Part shown: positions 36,783-46,399 of the stretch, in pieces | Layout: each line of letters starts with the position of its first letter | Position numbering within the stretch: position 1 is the stretch's first letter | NCBI RefSeq assembly: GCF_002150685.1 | Contig: NZ_MSSW01000056.1 | Coordinates: forward strand, 1 to 64,000 | Direction: 5' to 3' | From: Algoriphagus antarcticus | Lineage (GTDB): Bacteria > Bacteroidota > Bacteroidia > Cytophagales > Cyclobacteriaceae | Length of the DNA: 64,000 nucleotides | The notes under the pieces: generated by a model | Told to the model about the DNA's origin: nothing | Databases searched by the model: none | What the model saw: only the letters and a program-made list of their open reading frames with translations | Position numbers and translations under genes: made by a program

Positions 36783-36823
36783 AAAAAGGTTAGAGTCGAA
36801 CTCATCTATCCCTAACCTTTTTT
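36783..36823 (+). terminator. Terminator or attenuator between peptide and beta-propeller genes
   Basis: AAAAAGGTTAG and CTAACCTTTTTT pair perfectly over 11 bp around an 18-base loop, ending in a T run. It lies 28 bases after the peptide stop codon and 63 bases before the next start, so it would give more peptide than propeller mRNA. Confidence 0.75.
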
Positions 36824-36885
36824 AAAAGCATTAGAACATGTGTCAATATTATTAATTTTTAAATCCATTTTTCAAAAAAAACACG

Positions 36886-38076
36886 GTGAATAAGCTTAAT
36901 ACCCATTTACATTTCTTCAATTGGAATTTTACAATTGTATTAATTATTGCTTTACTTTCATGTTCCGGAAAAAAAGTTGACGATATCGAAAATGATTCTA
37001 TAAGGATTATTTCGATTGATGACCCTGATACATTTAGTGAACTCGATTTTCTTGAAATATTTGAATTAATTGACGTGAAGGAACTTGAGAATGATTTAGA
37101 GTTCTTTTTAGCAGAAGCAAGTAAGTTGGTGATTTCAGAGAGTGGATATATAGTTCTTGATAATGATTTAGATGCATTGTTAAGGTTCAATGTCAATGGT
37201 GAAGTTGAAAATAAGGTTTGCACACTGGGCGATGGGCCTACTGAAATGCAAGCAATTTCTGATTTTGCTTATGATCAAAAGAAAGATGAGATCTATGTAA
37301 TCGGTCCAGGGAATATGCAGGTGAAAGTATATAAGCCTGATGGCACATTTGTCAGAAATTTTAAAATAGGAAGCCAAGCGGATCATATTGCCTTGCTTGG
37401 CGATCAGCCGGTCTTGACACTTACCTACTTTAATCCTTACAACAAATATTTAAGTGTATTAGAACATAATGGAGACACGTTAAAGACTGTTTTTCCTTTC
37501 CCAAAAGAGACTTTTCCGATTGGGTTACACCATATTTCAGGGAATTTGACAAACTCTAATTCTGGTGGCATATTGGTCAATGAACCTGCCTCGTCTACGG
37601 TTTATGGCATGGATAGTAAGATGAATTTGAAGCCTAAATATAAATTTGTAGCTATAGATGACTTATGGCCAGAGGAAGACCGCCATGAACTAAATGCATA
37701 CTTCGAAAAGCTTGCTACAGGAGATCTAACTTTTTTGTCAAAATATTACGAGGAAAGTGAATCGTATTTTTTCTTTAACCTCAATGCTAAAAAGAAGGGT
37801 GGAAGACTTTATGTGGTAGATCCTAGAATTGGGTATTACGATATTAAGGCAGGAAAAAGTTATTTAGCTAAAAGTGAAAAGTTTCTGATGGAAATGAAAG
37901 GTCCATTAGCTGTGGACGGAGATTCCTTTTACGTCTATATTTCTAAAATGGAACTGTCTGAACTTTTGGAATCTGATGATAAATGGAAAGCGATCATGGC
38001 TGATTTTCCAGAAATTGAGATTATGGAAAAGGCTGATTACGATACTCCTGTTTTGCTAAAGTTTGGTGTGAAGTAA
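36886..38076 (+). CDS. 6-bladed beta-propeller lipoprotein
   Basis: 396 residues from a GTG start. A type II signal ends in IALLSC (Cys26). The following sequence shows repeated blade motifs such as YIVLDNDLDALLRFNVNGE, EIYVIGPGNMQVKVYKPDG, and VDPRIGYYDIKAG, as in the NHL-like 6-bladed beta-propeller proteins (BF-type, DUF4934-like) common in Bacteroidota. Likely on the outer-membrane or periplasmic surface. It follows the cysteine-rich peptide gene, a pairing seen elsewhere in the phylum. Binding partner unknown. Confidence 0.8.
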   Translation: MNKLNTHLHFFNWNFTIVLIIALLSCSGKKVDDIENDSIRIISIDDPDTFSELDFLEIFELIDVKELENDLEFFLAEASKLVISESGYIVLDNDLDALLRFNVNGEVENKVCTLGDGPTEMQAISDFAYDQKKDEIYVIGPGNMQVKVYKPDGTFVRNFKIGSQADHIALLGDQPVLTLTYFNPYNKYLSVLEHNGDTLKTVFPFPKETFPIGLHHISGNLTNSNSGGILVNEPASSTVYGMDSKMNLKPKYKFVAIDDLWPEEDRHELNAYFEKLATGDLTFLSKYYEESESYFFFNLNAKKKGGRLYVVDPRIGYYDIKAGKSYLAKSEKFLMEMKGPLAVDGDSFYVYISKMELSELLESDDKWKAIMADFPEIEIMEKADYDTPVLLKFGVK

Positions 38077-38100
38077 TCTTCCAATCTTCCAATATAAATA

Positions 38101-38640
38101 TCAATTCTTCGAAATCGTATCCTTCACCTGATAATGATAGCTCAGCGTACTGAGAATATCTCCATAAGCTTCGGCAGACTTCAGTTGTTCATCAGATACT
38201 TTTCTGCCCAGCAGTCTGCAAAGTAATAAGCCATAAACACCATTCAGGCATATTTGAATCTCATTTCCAAGATCTTGACCATCCGCTTGCATCACCGCGT
38301 CAATTATAAATGGCTTGGCTTTGCTATAAGCTTCAAAGTACTTAGGATCGGTCTTGAGTTGACCCCAATGAATTTGCGCCAGCTCCGATACCAAGGAGTT
38401 TAATTCTTCCAAGTGCCCTTTTTCCAGAATACCCTGAGTTTTCATCTGATCTAAAAGTGTCAGGTACCATTCAGCAATTTTATTTTTGTCGGCTTCCGAA
38501 ACAGGATATTTCTCGACTATGAAGGTTTTGATTTCATCGGGATTTCCCTGATAGGATCTGATCAAATCCTCCATTTGATACATATAGATAATGTATTCGG
38601 CGATATTATCGTACTTCTTATTTTCGGCTACTGACTGCAT
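38101..38640 (-). CDS. DUF4924-like protein
   Basis: 179 residues, soluble and mainly helical. The segments NIAEYIIYMYQMEDLIR near the N terminus and EIQICLNGVYGLLLCRLLGR near residue 130 match the pattern of DUF4924, a Bacteroidota family without known function. No signal or membrane segment. It is flanked downstream by a repeat-rich spacer and appears monocistronic. Confidence 0.75.
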   Translation of the reverse strand: MQSVAENKKYDNIAEYIIYMYQMEDLIRSYQGNPDEIKTFIVEKYPVSEADKNKIAEWYLTLLDQMKTQGILEKGHLEELNSLVSELAQIHWGQLKTDPKYFEAYSKAKPFIIDAVMQADGQDLGNEIQICLNGVYGLLLCRLLGRKVSDEQLKSAEAYGDILSTLSYHYQVKDTISKN

Positions 38641-38682
38641 GGAACTGGGTTTTGATCCTGCAATTTAGCACATACTATTGGT

Positions 38683-38846
38683 TCAGGACTTCAGTCTTGG
38701 ACCCAAAATAATACAGTCTTCAGACTGCCGTTTTGGAATAGTTGGTTTTAAAGTGTTTAGGTATTACTTCTTTGATTCAAAATTTCAAGATATTAAAGAA
38801 GCAGTCTGAAAACTGCAATAAGAAAAGTCACAAGTCTGAAGACTTG
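38683..38846. repeat. Cluster of short palindromes with an AGTCTGAAGACT-type core
   Basis: At least three related dyads: CAGTCTTCAGACTG (38714-38727), GCAGTCTGAAAACTGC (38801-38816) and CAAGTCTGAAGACTTG (38831-38846), with a partial copy near 38683-38696. They lie in the ~650-base spacer before lepA and encode nothing. Confidence 0.6.
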
Positions 38847-38869
38847 CGCCAAATGAGTTGGAGAAATTT

Positions 38870-39250
38870 TCAATGATCAATTAACGATGATCAATTTTCA
38901 AGTGGGCTACTGGGAGGTATTTTTCCTTGAACATTGAATTTGAACATTGAGACTTGATTATTTTTAACCTGGCCTTTAGGTGCAAACTATGGGTAATAAA
39001 TTAATAGGGGTTGTTTTTTTTAGCTGAGGCTTTAGGTACAGCCCTATCACAAACTCTCGATTTCCAAGTTGATGTTTGGGATGATGCTACTTGAGGATTG
39101 AACCTTAATGATGACTGCAATAAGGTGTAGTCAATGAACAATTGTCAATTTTTAATTGAATTTACGCTCTTTGTCAAAACTTGTAAATTGAGCATTGAGT
39201 TTGACTAGTAAGAATTGATTATGAATTTGAAACTTGATCATTGAGTTTGA
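38870..39250. repeat. Degenerate low-complexity repeats (ATTGA/TTTGA-rich)
   Basis: Many near-copies of CATTGA(A/G)TTTGAA, e.g. 38935-38960 and 39180-39250, mixed with ATCAATTTTCAA and CAATTGTCAATT. No reading frame is kept. The same kind of sequence occurs at 41190-41350 and 41845-41885. Confidence 0.55.
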
Positions 39251-39277
39251 AAATTCTCTTATCTCCTAGTTATTTAT

Positions 39278-39285
39278 TACTTTTG
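39278..39285 (+). promoter_or_regulatory. -7 box (TACTTTTG) of lepA
   Basis: TACTTTTG fits TAnnTTTG and ends 8 bases before the ATG at 39294 (14 before a second ATG at 39300). The 5' leader would be only a few bases. Confidence 0.5.
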
Positions 39286-39293
39286 CGCCCAGA

Positions 39294-41087
39294 ATGGATA
39301 TGAAAAATATAAGGAATTTCTGTATCATCGCCCACATTGATCACGGGAAGAGTACATTGGCAGATAGGCTACTGCAGGAAACTGACACGGTCGCCGACCG
39401 TGACATGCAGGCTCAGTTGTTGGACAATATGGATCTGGAGCGCGAGCGTGGTATCACGATCAAGTCTCATGCGATCCAAATGAAATATACTCATGAGGGC
39501 GAGGAATATACCCTCAATCTGATTGACACCCCAGGTCACGTGGATTTTTCCTACGAGGTTTCTAGATCAATTGCTGCCTGTGAAGGCGCTTTGCTGATCG
39601 TGGATGCTTCCCAAGGAATCGAAGCTCAGACTATTTCCAATCTTTATTTGGCCCTAGGTCATGATTTGGAGATTATCCCAGTCCTGAACAAAATTGACCT
39701 TCCCGGAGCAGATCCAGAAGCTGTTGCCGATGAGGTGATAGATTTGATCGGTTGCGACAGAGAAGATATTATTTTGGCCTCTGGCAAAACAGGTATTGGT
39801 ATAGCCGATATCCTGAAAGCTGTGATCAATAGAATTCCAGCTCCAAAAGGAGATCCGGATGCACCACTTCAAGCGATGATTTTTGACTCGGTTTACAATT
39901 CATTCCGTGGTGTAGAAGTTATTTTTAGAATTTTCAACGGTACGTTCAGCAAAGGCGATAAGATCAAATTTGTCAATACCGGTAAAGAATACGAGGCGGA
40001 TGAAATCGGGATTTTGGGTTTAAATCAAATTCCCCAGCAAACCATGAGCGCTGGTAACGTAGGTTACTTGATCTCTGGGGTGAAAGTAGCCAAGGAAATC
40101 AAAGTGGGTGATACCATCACGCACATCAAGAGACCTTGTGATAAAGCTATTCAGGGTTTTGAAAACGTAAAACCTATGGTTTTTGCCGGAATCTATCCGG
40201 TGGAGACTACGGACTATGAGGAACTTCGTTATTCCATGGAAAAACTCCAGTTGAATGATGCTTCGCTAGTCTGGGAACCAGAAACATCCATGGCGTTGGG
40301 TTTTGGATTCCGTTGCGGATTCTTGGGAATGCTTCACATGGAGATTATTCAGGAGCGTTTGGAGCGTGAATTTGACATGACTGTGATCACTACAGTGCCG
40401 TCGGTTCAGTTCAAGGCACTTATGACCAACGATACCTATCAGCTTATTAATGCACCTTCCGATATGCCAGATCCTACACGGATGAAGCATATTGAGGAGC
40501 CTTATGTGAGAGCTTCCATTATTACTGCGGCAGAATACGTAGGCGCGGTGATTACACTTTGTATGGACAAGCGTGGTCAGATCAAAAACCAAGTTTACCT
40601 GACTTCTGAGCGAGTGGAGCTAACATTCGATATGCCGCTGGCAGAGATTGTTTTTGACTTCTTTGATAAATTGAAAACTATTTCCAGAGGATATGCTTCT
40701 TTGGATTATGAGTTGAAAGGATACGAAGTGTCGCACATGGTGAGACTTGACGTGATGCTAAACGGTGAGCCAGTTGATGCACTTTCCGCGGTAGTTCACA
40801 GAGATAAAGCATACGATTGGGGTAGAAGACTTTGTGAGAAACTCAAAGAACTGGTGCCGCGCCAAATGTTTGAAATCGCTATTCAGGCCGCGATTGGTCA
40901 GAAGATCATTGCCAGAGAAACGGTAAAAGCCTTGCGCAAAAACGTATTGGCGAAGTGCTATGGTGGGGATATTTCCCGTAAGCGTAAACTCCTAGAAAAG
41001 CAGAAAAAAGGCAAGAAGCGAATGAGACAAGTCGGAAACGTCGAGGTTCCTCAGGAGGCATTTATGGCGGTTTTAAAATTAGATTAA
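39294..41087 (+). CDS. lepA: Translation elongation factor 4 (LepA)
   Basis: 597 residues, normal length. GTPase motifs [21 protein letters not shown] and NKIDLPGAD are intact; then come domain II, the EF-G-like domain, and the LepA-specific C-terminal domain with [21 protein letters not shown]. It acts on the ribosome during initiation and elongation. A second in-frame ATG at 39300 could also serve as start. No operon partner. Confidence 0.96.
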   Translation: MDMKNIRNFCIIAHIDHGKSTLADRLLQETDTVADRDMQAQLLDNMDLERERGITIKSHAIQMKYTHEGEEYTLNLIDTPGHVDFSYEVSRSIAACEGALLIVDASQGIEAQTISNLYLALGHDLEIIPVLNKIDLPGADPEAVADEVIDLIGCDREDIILASGKTGIGIADILKAVINRIPAPKGDPDAPLQAMIFDSVYNSFRGVEVIFRIFNGTFSKGDKIKFVNTGKEYEADEIGILGLNQIPQQTMSAGNVGYLISGVKVAKEIKVGDTITHIKRPCDKAIQGFENVKPMVFAGIYPVETTDYEELRYSMEKLQLNDASLVWEPETSMALGFGFRCGFLGMLHMEIIQERLEREFDMTVITTVPSVQFKALMTNDTYQLINAPSDMPDPTRMKHIEEPYVRASIITAAEYVGAVITLCMDKRGQIKNQVYLTSERVELTFDMPLAEIVFDFFDKLKTISRGYASLDYELKGYEVSHMVRLDVMLNGEPVDALSAVVHRDKAYDWGRRLCEKLKELVPRQMFEIAIQAAIGQKIIARETVKALRKNVLAKCYGGDISRKRKLLEKQKKGKKRMRQVGNVEVPQEAFMAVLKLD

Positions 41088-41099
41088 GTTTTGTTTACG

Positions 41100-41345
41100 A
41101 AGCTAAGAAGCTTCGCTATTCATCTTTCAAGTGCTATGGTTGGATCAGGAGAATTAAATCTGGATTAATCAATTTTGCGGGTGTTTGAAAACTTCGAACT
41201 TCACCATTCATCATTCGGCGTTCGTCATTCAAGTGATATCGTCTGATTAGGAGACTTTTATCTAGATTAGTCAAGTTTGTGAGATTTTGAATCACTTCGA
41301 AATTCAAAATTCATCATTAGACATTCATTACTAAAAAATTAATTT
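41100..41345. repeat. Degenerate direct repeat, period about 103 bp
   Basis: The block CATC-TTCAAGTGCTATGG...GGATCAGGAG...ATCTGGATTAATCAA (from 41118) recurs in diverged form as TTCGTCATTCAAGTG...GATTAGGAG...ATCTAGATTAGTCAA (from 41221). The following AACTTCGAACTTCACCATTC (41190) recurs as CACTTCGAAATTCAAAATTC (41294). Noncoding. Confidence 0.65.
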
Positions 41346-41480
41346 CGAATGTAGAGTGAAGAAGTTCGAATAATGAAGTATGCGCCCGGTTCAAGAGCTT
41401 TGGAGTATAGAAGTTAAAAAGTATAATCACGAGGTCTCGAATACTTAAGTGCTGAGAGTTCAAAACTATATCTAGTTGCT

Positions 41481-41843
41481 ATGGAAAGGAAGTACGATCT
41501 AGAGGCTCGACTAATCAAATTCGCTGCGGATATTATTTCTTTTACTGATTCCATGATAAACGCCAAAGCTGGAAATCACATGAGCAACCAGCTTCTCCGA
41601 AGCGGAACTTCGCCAGCTTTGAATTATGGGGAAGCTCAATCTGGATAATCTAGAAAGGATTTTATCCATAAGATGCAAGTGGTTTTGAAGGAATTGAGAG
41701 AAAGTGGAGTAGCAATAAAGATTATAGAAAAATCTAAACTTCATCTCGACATCGAAGCAATAGCTTATCTTCAAAATGAATGCTATCAGTTTATTTCAAT
41801 CTTTGTCAAAAGTGTTGAAACTGCTGAACGAAATAATAATTGA
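41481..41843 (+). pseudogene. Four-helix-bundle (23S rRNA intervening-sequence) protein gene, interrupted by an in-frame TAA
   Basis: An ATG at 41481 opens 120 codons that match the four-helix-bundle family: KFAADIIS, HMSNQLLRSGTSPALNYGEAQS, then SRKDFIHKMQVVLKELRES and KLHLDIEAIAYLQNEC. Codon 56 (41646-41648) is TAA where the family has Glu in an AES-RKDF context, so GAA to TAA is likely. The frame is otherwise open to TGA at 41841-41843. Members are often found inside repeat-rich spacers, as here. As written, only a 55-residue fragment would be made. Confidence 0.85.
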
Positions 41844-41905
41844 ATAATGAATGTCGAACATCGAATGTTGAATATCGAAGTTTGATTTACAAAATCAGAA
41901 AAACA

Positions 41906-42790
41906 ATGCCTACTCTAATAGACGGAAAACTAACCTCATCACAAATCAAATCAGAAATAGCTATTCGCGTAGCCGAAATAAAAGAAGAAGGTGGGAAAAC
42001 TCCTCATTTGGCAGCTATTCTAGTAGGAAGCGACGGAGCTAGCCAGACCTATGTGAGCGCGAAAGTGAAGGCCTGTGGTGAATGTGGTTTTGAATCCACT
42101 TTGGTGAGATTGGAGGACAATGTCTCTGAAGAGGAACTTCTGAAAGTAGTAGCAGATATCAATGATAATCCTTCAATCGATGGATTGATCGTACAACTTC
42201 CGCTTCCCAAACATATTTCCGTAGAGAAAGTGACTGATATGATCAAGCCTGAGAAAGATGTGGATGGATTTACTCCTGCAAACGTTGGTCGTATGGCATT
42301 GAACTGGCCAGCTTACGTAGCGGCTACTCCTTACGGGATCATAGAATTGATCAAGAGATACAATATCGAGACCTCAGGCAAGCATTGCGTAGTGATCGGA
42401 AGAAGTCATATCGTGGGAAGTCCGATGAGTATCTTGATGGCTAGAAATGGCTACCCAGGAAATGCCACAGTCACGTTGACTCACAGCAGAACTGCCAATC
42501 TTCCTGAGATCGCCAAAACAGCTGATATTCTTATCGTCGCTTTAGGAAAGCCTCATTTTGTGACTGCAGATATGGTAAAGCCTGGCGCAGTTGTGATCGA
42601 TGTGGGAATTCATAGAGTCGAAGACGCTAGCAAGAAGTCAGGTTTCAAGTTGGTAGGAGATGTGAAGTTTGACGAAGTGTCGGAAATAGCTTCAGCAATC
42701 ACGCCTGTACCGGGTGGAGTAGGGCCGATGACGATAGCTTCTTTGCTTTACAATACGCTCTTGGCGGCAGAAGGGAAAGTTTACGGGTAG
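41906..42790 (+). CDS. folD: Bifunctional methylenetetrahydrofolate dehydrogenase / cyclohydrolase FolD
   Basis: 294 residues from the ATG at 41906; the frame extends upstream to 41840, but that part is repeat DNA and should not be included. The catalytic Tyr/Lys segment [14 protein letters not shown], the GLIVQLPLP and PEKDVDGF motifs and the NADP-binding [13 protein letters not shown] are intact. Enzyme of one-carbon metabolism (purine, formyl-Met supply). Confidence 0.95.
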   Translation: MPTLIDGKLTSSQIKSEIAIRVAEIKEEGGKTPHLAAILVGSDGASQTYVSAKVKACGECGFESTLVRLEDNVSEEELLKVVADINDNPSIDGLIVQLPLPKHISVEKVTDMIKPEKDVDGFTPANVGRMALNWPAYVAATPYGIIELIKRYNIETSGKHCVVIGRSHIVGSPMSILMARNGYPGNATVTLTHSRTANLPEIAKTADILIVALGKPHFVTADMVKPGAVVIDVGIHRVEDASKKSGFKLVGDVKFDEVSEIASAITPVPGGVGPMTIASLLYNTLLAAEGKVYG

Positions 42791-42801
42791 TGGCTAAGTC
42801 A

Positions 42802-42818
42802 GTTCGTGAGACACGAAC
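42802..42818 (+). terminator. Hairpin after folD
   Basis: GTTCGTG-AGA-CACGAAC, a perfect 7-bp stem 11 bases after the folD stop codon. No T run follows, so termination is uncertain. Confidence 0.4.
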
Positions 42819-42871
42819 GGAGGCATAGTTTATGGGTACCCTGAAAATAATCGTAAAAGGTTTGCATCGGG

Positions 42872-42903
42872 TTTGCATGGAATAGGCAAGTCTGATACTT
42901 TTG
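42872..42903 (+). promoter_or_regulatory. Promoter of tRNA-Leu (-33 TTTG, -7 TACTTTTG)
   Basis: TTTG at 42872-42875 and TACTTTTG at 42896-42903, with 20 bases between them, match the Bacteroidota sigma-A promoter (TTTG / TAnnTTTG). The tRNA begins 14 bases after the -7 box. Confidence 0.8.
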
Positions 42904-42916
42904 CAAACTGTTAACC

Positions 42917-43000
42917 GCGCACGTGGTGAAACTGGTAGACACGCCAGCTTGAGGGGCTGGTGCTTTAAGTAGTGTGGAAGTTCGAATCTTCTCGTGCGCA
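42917..43000 (+). tRNA. tRNA-Leu (anticodon GAG)
   Basis: Acceptor strands GCGCACG and CGTGCGC pair perfectly. The anticodon stem CCAGC/GCTGG encloses TTGAGGG with anticodon GAG at 42951-42953. A long variable arm (class II) and a T arm GGAAG-TTCGAAT-CTTCT follow. Discriminator A at 43000; CCA is not encoded. Length 84. Confidence 0.95.
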
Positions 43001-43006
43001 CATGGA

Positions 43007-43039
43007 AGCCTTGATCGTTTATTCGGTTGAGGCTTTTTT
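43007..43039 (+). terminator. Terminator of tRNA-Leu
   Basis: AGCCTTGATCG and CGGTTGAGGCT pair over about 11 bp (with G-T pairs) around TTTATT, then six T. Confidence 0.8.
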
Positions 43040-43294
43040 GGTTTAACCGAGGTGAACGCTGAGTTTTTCGCGGAGTACGCTGGGTTGTCCTTCTTCTACA
43101 GAAGCTTGACTTAGTTAATTCGTGCGCCTCGGTGTTTGTTCACAAACCGAAATTGGATATTGCTGTTTCCCATTAGTGATGACTCGAACAGCACCATAGA
43201 TATCCAACTGATAACTCGATAGTGTATTCTTTTCCACCAATGGCCTCCCTCCTCCCCAAAATTTTCCCTACATTTTCACCCAAATTGAAATTCT
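43040..43294. repeat. Spacer with a diverged CGCGGAG repeat remnant
   Basis: Bases 43043-43082 (AACCGAGGTGAACGCTGAG, then TTTTTCGCGGAGTACGCTG) resemble the repeat at 33286-33321. The remaining ~200 bases show no gene; CACAAACCGAAATTGGATAT and CAGCACCATAGATATCCAA may form a weak stem. Confidence 0.45.
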
Positions 43295-43837
43295 ATGAAC
43301 CGACTACTTAAAGCAGCTTTATTCTGCGCTGCGATTTTTACTGCACAATTTTCCTTTGCCCAATCTGCCCAATTTCCTCTCGTAAAGGGTTTTGGAGGCA
43401 TTTACGAAGTGCCTGAAGCTACCGAAAGGCCTGATGGGAGTTTGGAATATTTTATCTTAATAGATATGTCCACTGCCGCAGACGAAAACGCTGAGGTCAG
43501 CCGCTGGGTGGACAATGTAGCCCGTTTGATGAATCTTCACGCGCTTGCGGGTGTTTCCAAGGATCGTTTGCATGTGAAAGTAGTAGTTCATGGTGGTGCT
43601 ATCTCCACTGTAATGAGTAATGAAGTCTATCAGAAGCGATACAATGTTGATAATCCGAATATCGCTGTATATAAAGCGCTGGAAGCTGCTGGAGCAGAAA
43701 TACTAGTTTGCGGTCAGTCGCTGCGTGCTAGAGATTTGCAAAAAGCTGATTTGTATGATAGTGTCAATGTTGCGCTTTCAGCCTTGACCATGGTGACTAC
43801 GTATGCACCAAAAGGATACACGGTCTTAAAATTTTAA
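43295..43837 (+). CDS. Periplasmic DsrE-like protein
   Basis: 180 residues with a signal peptide (residues 1-22, ...FSFAQ). The mature part is a DsrE/DsrF-like alpha-beta fold: LHVKVVVHGGAI, then AGAEILVCGQSL with a single Cys in the position of the DsrE active-site cysteine, and the end APKGYTVLKF. Such proteins may carry sulfur or persulfide groups; here only one cysteine is present in the mature chain. Function in this organism is not established. Confidence 0.82.
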   Translation: MNRLLKAALFCAAIFTAQFSFAQSAQFPLVKGFGGIYEVPEATERPDGSLEYFILIDMSTAADENAEVSRWVDNVARLMNLHALAGVSKDRLHVKVVVHGGAISTVMSNEVYQKRYNVDNPNIAVYKALEAAGAEILVCGQSLRARDLQKADLYDSVNVALSALTMVTTYAPKGYTVLKF

Positions 43838-43882
43838 TACCTAGTTGGAATAATTTTTGGTTCCTAGGGTAATGTGTTTTTG

Positions 43883-46399
43883 ATGAAAAGAAATTCCCCA
43901 AGTTCCAATACAGCAGGGAAAGTCGTTACCGGCTTTTTCATAGCCGCTATTTTCCTGATCGGAATGGCAGGGTTGACTTACTATACCCAAAATAGGCTCC
44001 TTGAAACGATGAAGGAGCTAGCTGAGCCTAATCAAAAGCTCAATCTCCTGAACGAGCTTCAGTCAGAAATCATTCAAATTACTCAACTGGATAATTCTGG
44101 GGTAGACGAGGACTTTAGAGTTCAGGACTCAAGTGTGGTTTCTCTCAAGCAAAAGCTTCAAGAATTAGGCTCAATGGCAGAAGACTCGCTGGAAAACACC
44201 TACATCCAAAGCATACAGAACAACCTAGATACACTTGTAGTTGGCTATGTGAATTTGTTTGATGTGAAGACGAGTTTGGCTAGTCGGAATTTCACCCAAC
44301 AAGCGCTGAACAAAGTCGAACTGGGAATACGCAGACGAGCAGCTACTATAGAACAACAGCCTATAGGTAAGATCAATCCAAAGGATCAGCTTTTTAGTGA
44401 CCTGGAGAAGGAGATATCTTCGCGTCAGGAGGCGAAGTCTAATCTAACAATCATCCGCAAGGACGGAGATAAGCCCATTGACTTTCTGCGTGATTTGCAA
44501 AAGAAAAACCTCAAAGATCCCAATTTACCGGAGGTGCAAACATTAGATAGCGTTCTCCATAATATCAAAGGAGTAATAAATAGGGGCAATCGCGAAGAGG
44601 CTTTTCAGAGACAGAAACTTGCCAAAATGGAAGCTGAAATATCTATCAGCCAAAGCAAGATCATCAATACAATTCAAAATCTGGTAATTACGCTGCAGCA
44701 ACGCGCACTGGAGAAATCCGACAGTCAAAATGACTCAGCCTATAAGCTGACCTATGACATGACGTATTTCTTGATAATGATTGTGATTTTGGCAGTAATA
44801 GGTGCTGCTATCATGGTTTATTCGATTTTGAAAGAGATCAAAGTCACCAAGAAGTATCAGGAGAATCTGGAAATTTCCAGACTGAAATCTGAGCAGTTGG
44901 CGAGATCCAAGCAGGAGTTTTTGGCTAATATGAGTCATGAGATTCGAAATCCTCTCCATGTGATTCAGGGGTATAGATCGGTTTTGGAAAAATCTGAACT
45001 TGATTCTAGCCAACAATCGCACCTCAGAATGATAGGCTTTGCATCAGATACATTGATGGAAATCGTGGATGAAGTCCTGGACTTTTCAAAATTGGAAGCA
45101 GGGAAGTTGAAGTTGGAGGCGCATCCTTTTGATCCACAGTCACTTTTTTCCTCCTTGCAGAATTTCTTCGAATTGCAGGCTGCCGAAAAGAAAGTCGATT
45201 TTGAATGGTCACTGGACCTTCCAGAAGATAAATGGCTCATAGGAGATCAACTCAGGTTAAAGCAAATCTTAAACAACCTCCTCAGTAATGCTTTTAAATT
45301 CACTTCCGAAGGTTCTATTTGTGTAAATGTGGGGTGGGGGAAAGGTATGCTAACTGTGGAAATTAAGGACACTGGAATCGGGATGTCCCCTCCGGTCTTG
45401 GAAAAGGTATTTCGCGAGTTTGATCAGGCAGATACATCTATTTCTAGAAAATATGGAGGTACCGGTCTGGGCTTGGCGATTGTTCAGCGTCTCGTAACTT
45501 TGATGGAAGGCGAGATCATGGCGTCTAGCGCTGAGCACGAGGGCACCACCATGCTGGTGCGACTGCCGATGACAGCCACAGAATCTCAGCGAGTGGAATT
45601 CAATCCTGACGAAATTGTCTCCCTTGATCTTTCTGGACTGAAAGTTCTTCTTGTGGATGACGATAAGGTGGGACTCCGATATTTGGAGACTATTCTTAGT
45701 TACTTTGGAGCTTCGATCATCGCATATACTGGAGGAACCAACTTCAGAGATGAGTTCCTCGCGCTTGATTTTGATCTTGCGATTTTGGATATACAGATGC
45801 CTGAGTTTTCTGGTTTTGATGTAGTTAATAGATTGAGATCCATTGACATGTACAAAGGGATTCCGATTCTGGCTATGACGGCAAATGTCTTTGTGGAGGA
45901 GCGGGACAAAATGATGGAAAGTGGCTTTACCGAGATTATTTTCAAGCCCTTCCAAGAGCGTGTTTTGATCGATTGCTTGGGTAAGTTTTTTCCAAATCAT
46001 GTAGTGAAAGACACGCAGAAGAATCAGAAGATCAGCGAATCTGATAGTACACTGTTTCAGTTGAAAGACTTGGCGAGATTCTGTATGGGAGATGAATTAT
46101 TGCTGCAGGATATCGTGCGGGAATTGGTAGTGGAGACACGGAATGATCTCAGAAAGATGAAAAAGGCGAAAATGAACGATGATTTTGACCAGATTCTAGA
46201 GATCTGCCATCAGCTGGGAAGTCGACTGGGACAAATCAAAAGCTCGGCAGGTCCCACTGCCCGAAAGGTGGAAAACAGTTTGAAAATAGGCAATAAAAAC
46301 GGTCTCGGTGATACACTGAATCAGCTGGATGAAGAAATAAGCATCTTGCTGGCAGCACTTACCGAGACCATCGAAAAAACGGCAAACGTGGAAAACTAA
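43883..46399 (+). CDS. Hybrid sensor histidine kinase with receiver and Hpt domains
   Basis: 838 residues from the ATG at 43883 (an in-frame GTG at 43874 is less likely). Membrane helix (about 14-34), periplasmic helical sensor domain (about 40-290, coiled-coil rich), second helix (about 297-318). Then HisKA with His352 in MSHEIRNPLHV, HATPase (NNLLSNAFKF, DTGIGM, GGTGLGLAI), receiver with Asp636 in LDIQMPEFSG, and a C-terminal Hpt domain with His776 in ICHQLGS. All phosphorelay residues are present. Its 3' end overlaps that of the sigma-54 regulator by 4 bases; pairing of the two is plausible. Confidence 0.92.
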   Translation: MKRNSPSSNTAGKVVTGFFIAAIFLIGMAGLTYYTQNRLLETMKELAEPNQKLNLLNELQSEIIQITQLDNSGVDEDFRVQDSSVVSLKQKLQELGSMAEDSLENTYIQSIQNNLDTLVVGYVNLFDVKTSLASRNFTQQALNKVELGIRRRAATIEQQPIGKINPKDQLFSDLEKEISSRQEAKSNLTIIRKDGDKPIDFLRDLQKKNLKDPNLPEVQTLDSVLHNIKGVINRGNREEAFQRQKLAKMEAEISISQSKIINTIQNLVITLQQRALEKSDSQNDSAYKLTYDMTYFLIMIVILAVIGAAIMVYSILKEIKVTKKYQENLEISRLKSEQLARSKQEFLANMSHEIRNPLHVIQGYRSVLEKSELDSSQQSHLRMIGFASDTLMEIVDEVLDFSKLEAGKLKLEAHPFDPQSLFSSLQNFFELQAAEKKVDFEWSLDLPEDKWLIGDQLRLKQILNNLLSNAFKFTSEGSICVNVGWGKGMLTVEIKDTGIGMSPPVLEKVFREFDQADTSISRKYGGTGLGLAIVQRLVTLMEGEIMASSAEHEGTTMLVRLPMTATESQRVEFNPDEIVSLDLSGLKVLLVDDDKVGLRYLETILSYFGASIIAYTGGTNFRDEFLALDFDLAILDIQMPEFSGFDVVNRLRSIDMYKGIPILAMTANVFVEERDKMMESGFTEIIFKPFQERVLIDCLGKFFPNHVVKDTQKNQKISESDSTLFQLKDLARFCMGDELLLQDIVRELVVETRNDLRKMKKAKMNDDFDQILEICHQLGSRLGQIKSSAGPTARKVENSLKIGNKNGLGDTLNQLDEEISILLAALTETIEKTANVEN

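Noticed and set aside
38683..38846. CRISPR array
   Set aside because: Repeats are short, diverged palindromes with irregular spacing; no constant repeat-spacer length and no cas genes in the window.
41840..41905. N-terminal extension of FolD
   Set aside because: It is encoded by ATCGAA/ATGTCGAAC-type repeat DNA and the family begins at MPTLIDGK, so the start is 41906.
45350..46000. Antisense frame of 216 codons inside the hybrid kinase gene
   Set aside because: Composition rich in His/Ser/Arg without domain features; the plus-strand kinase is fully supported here.
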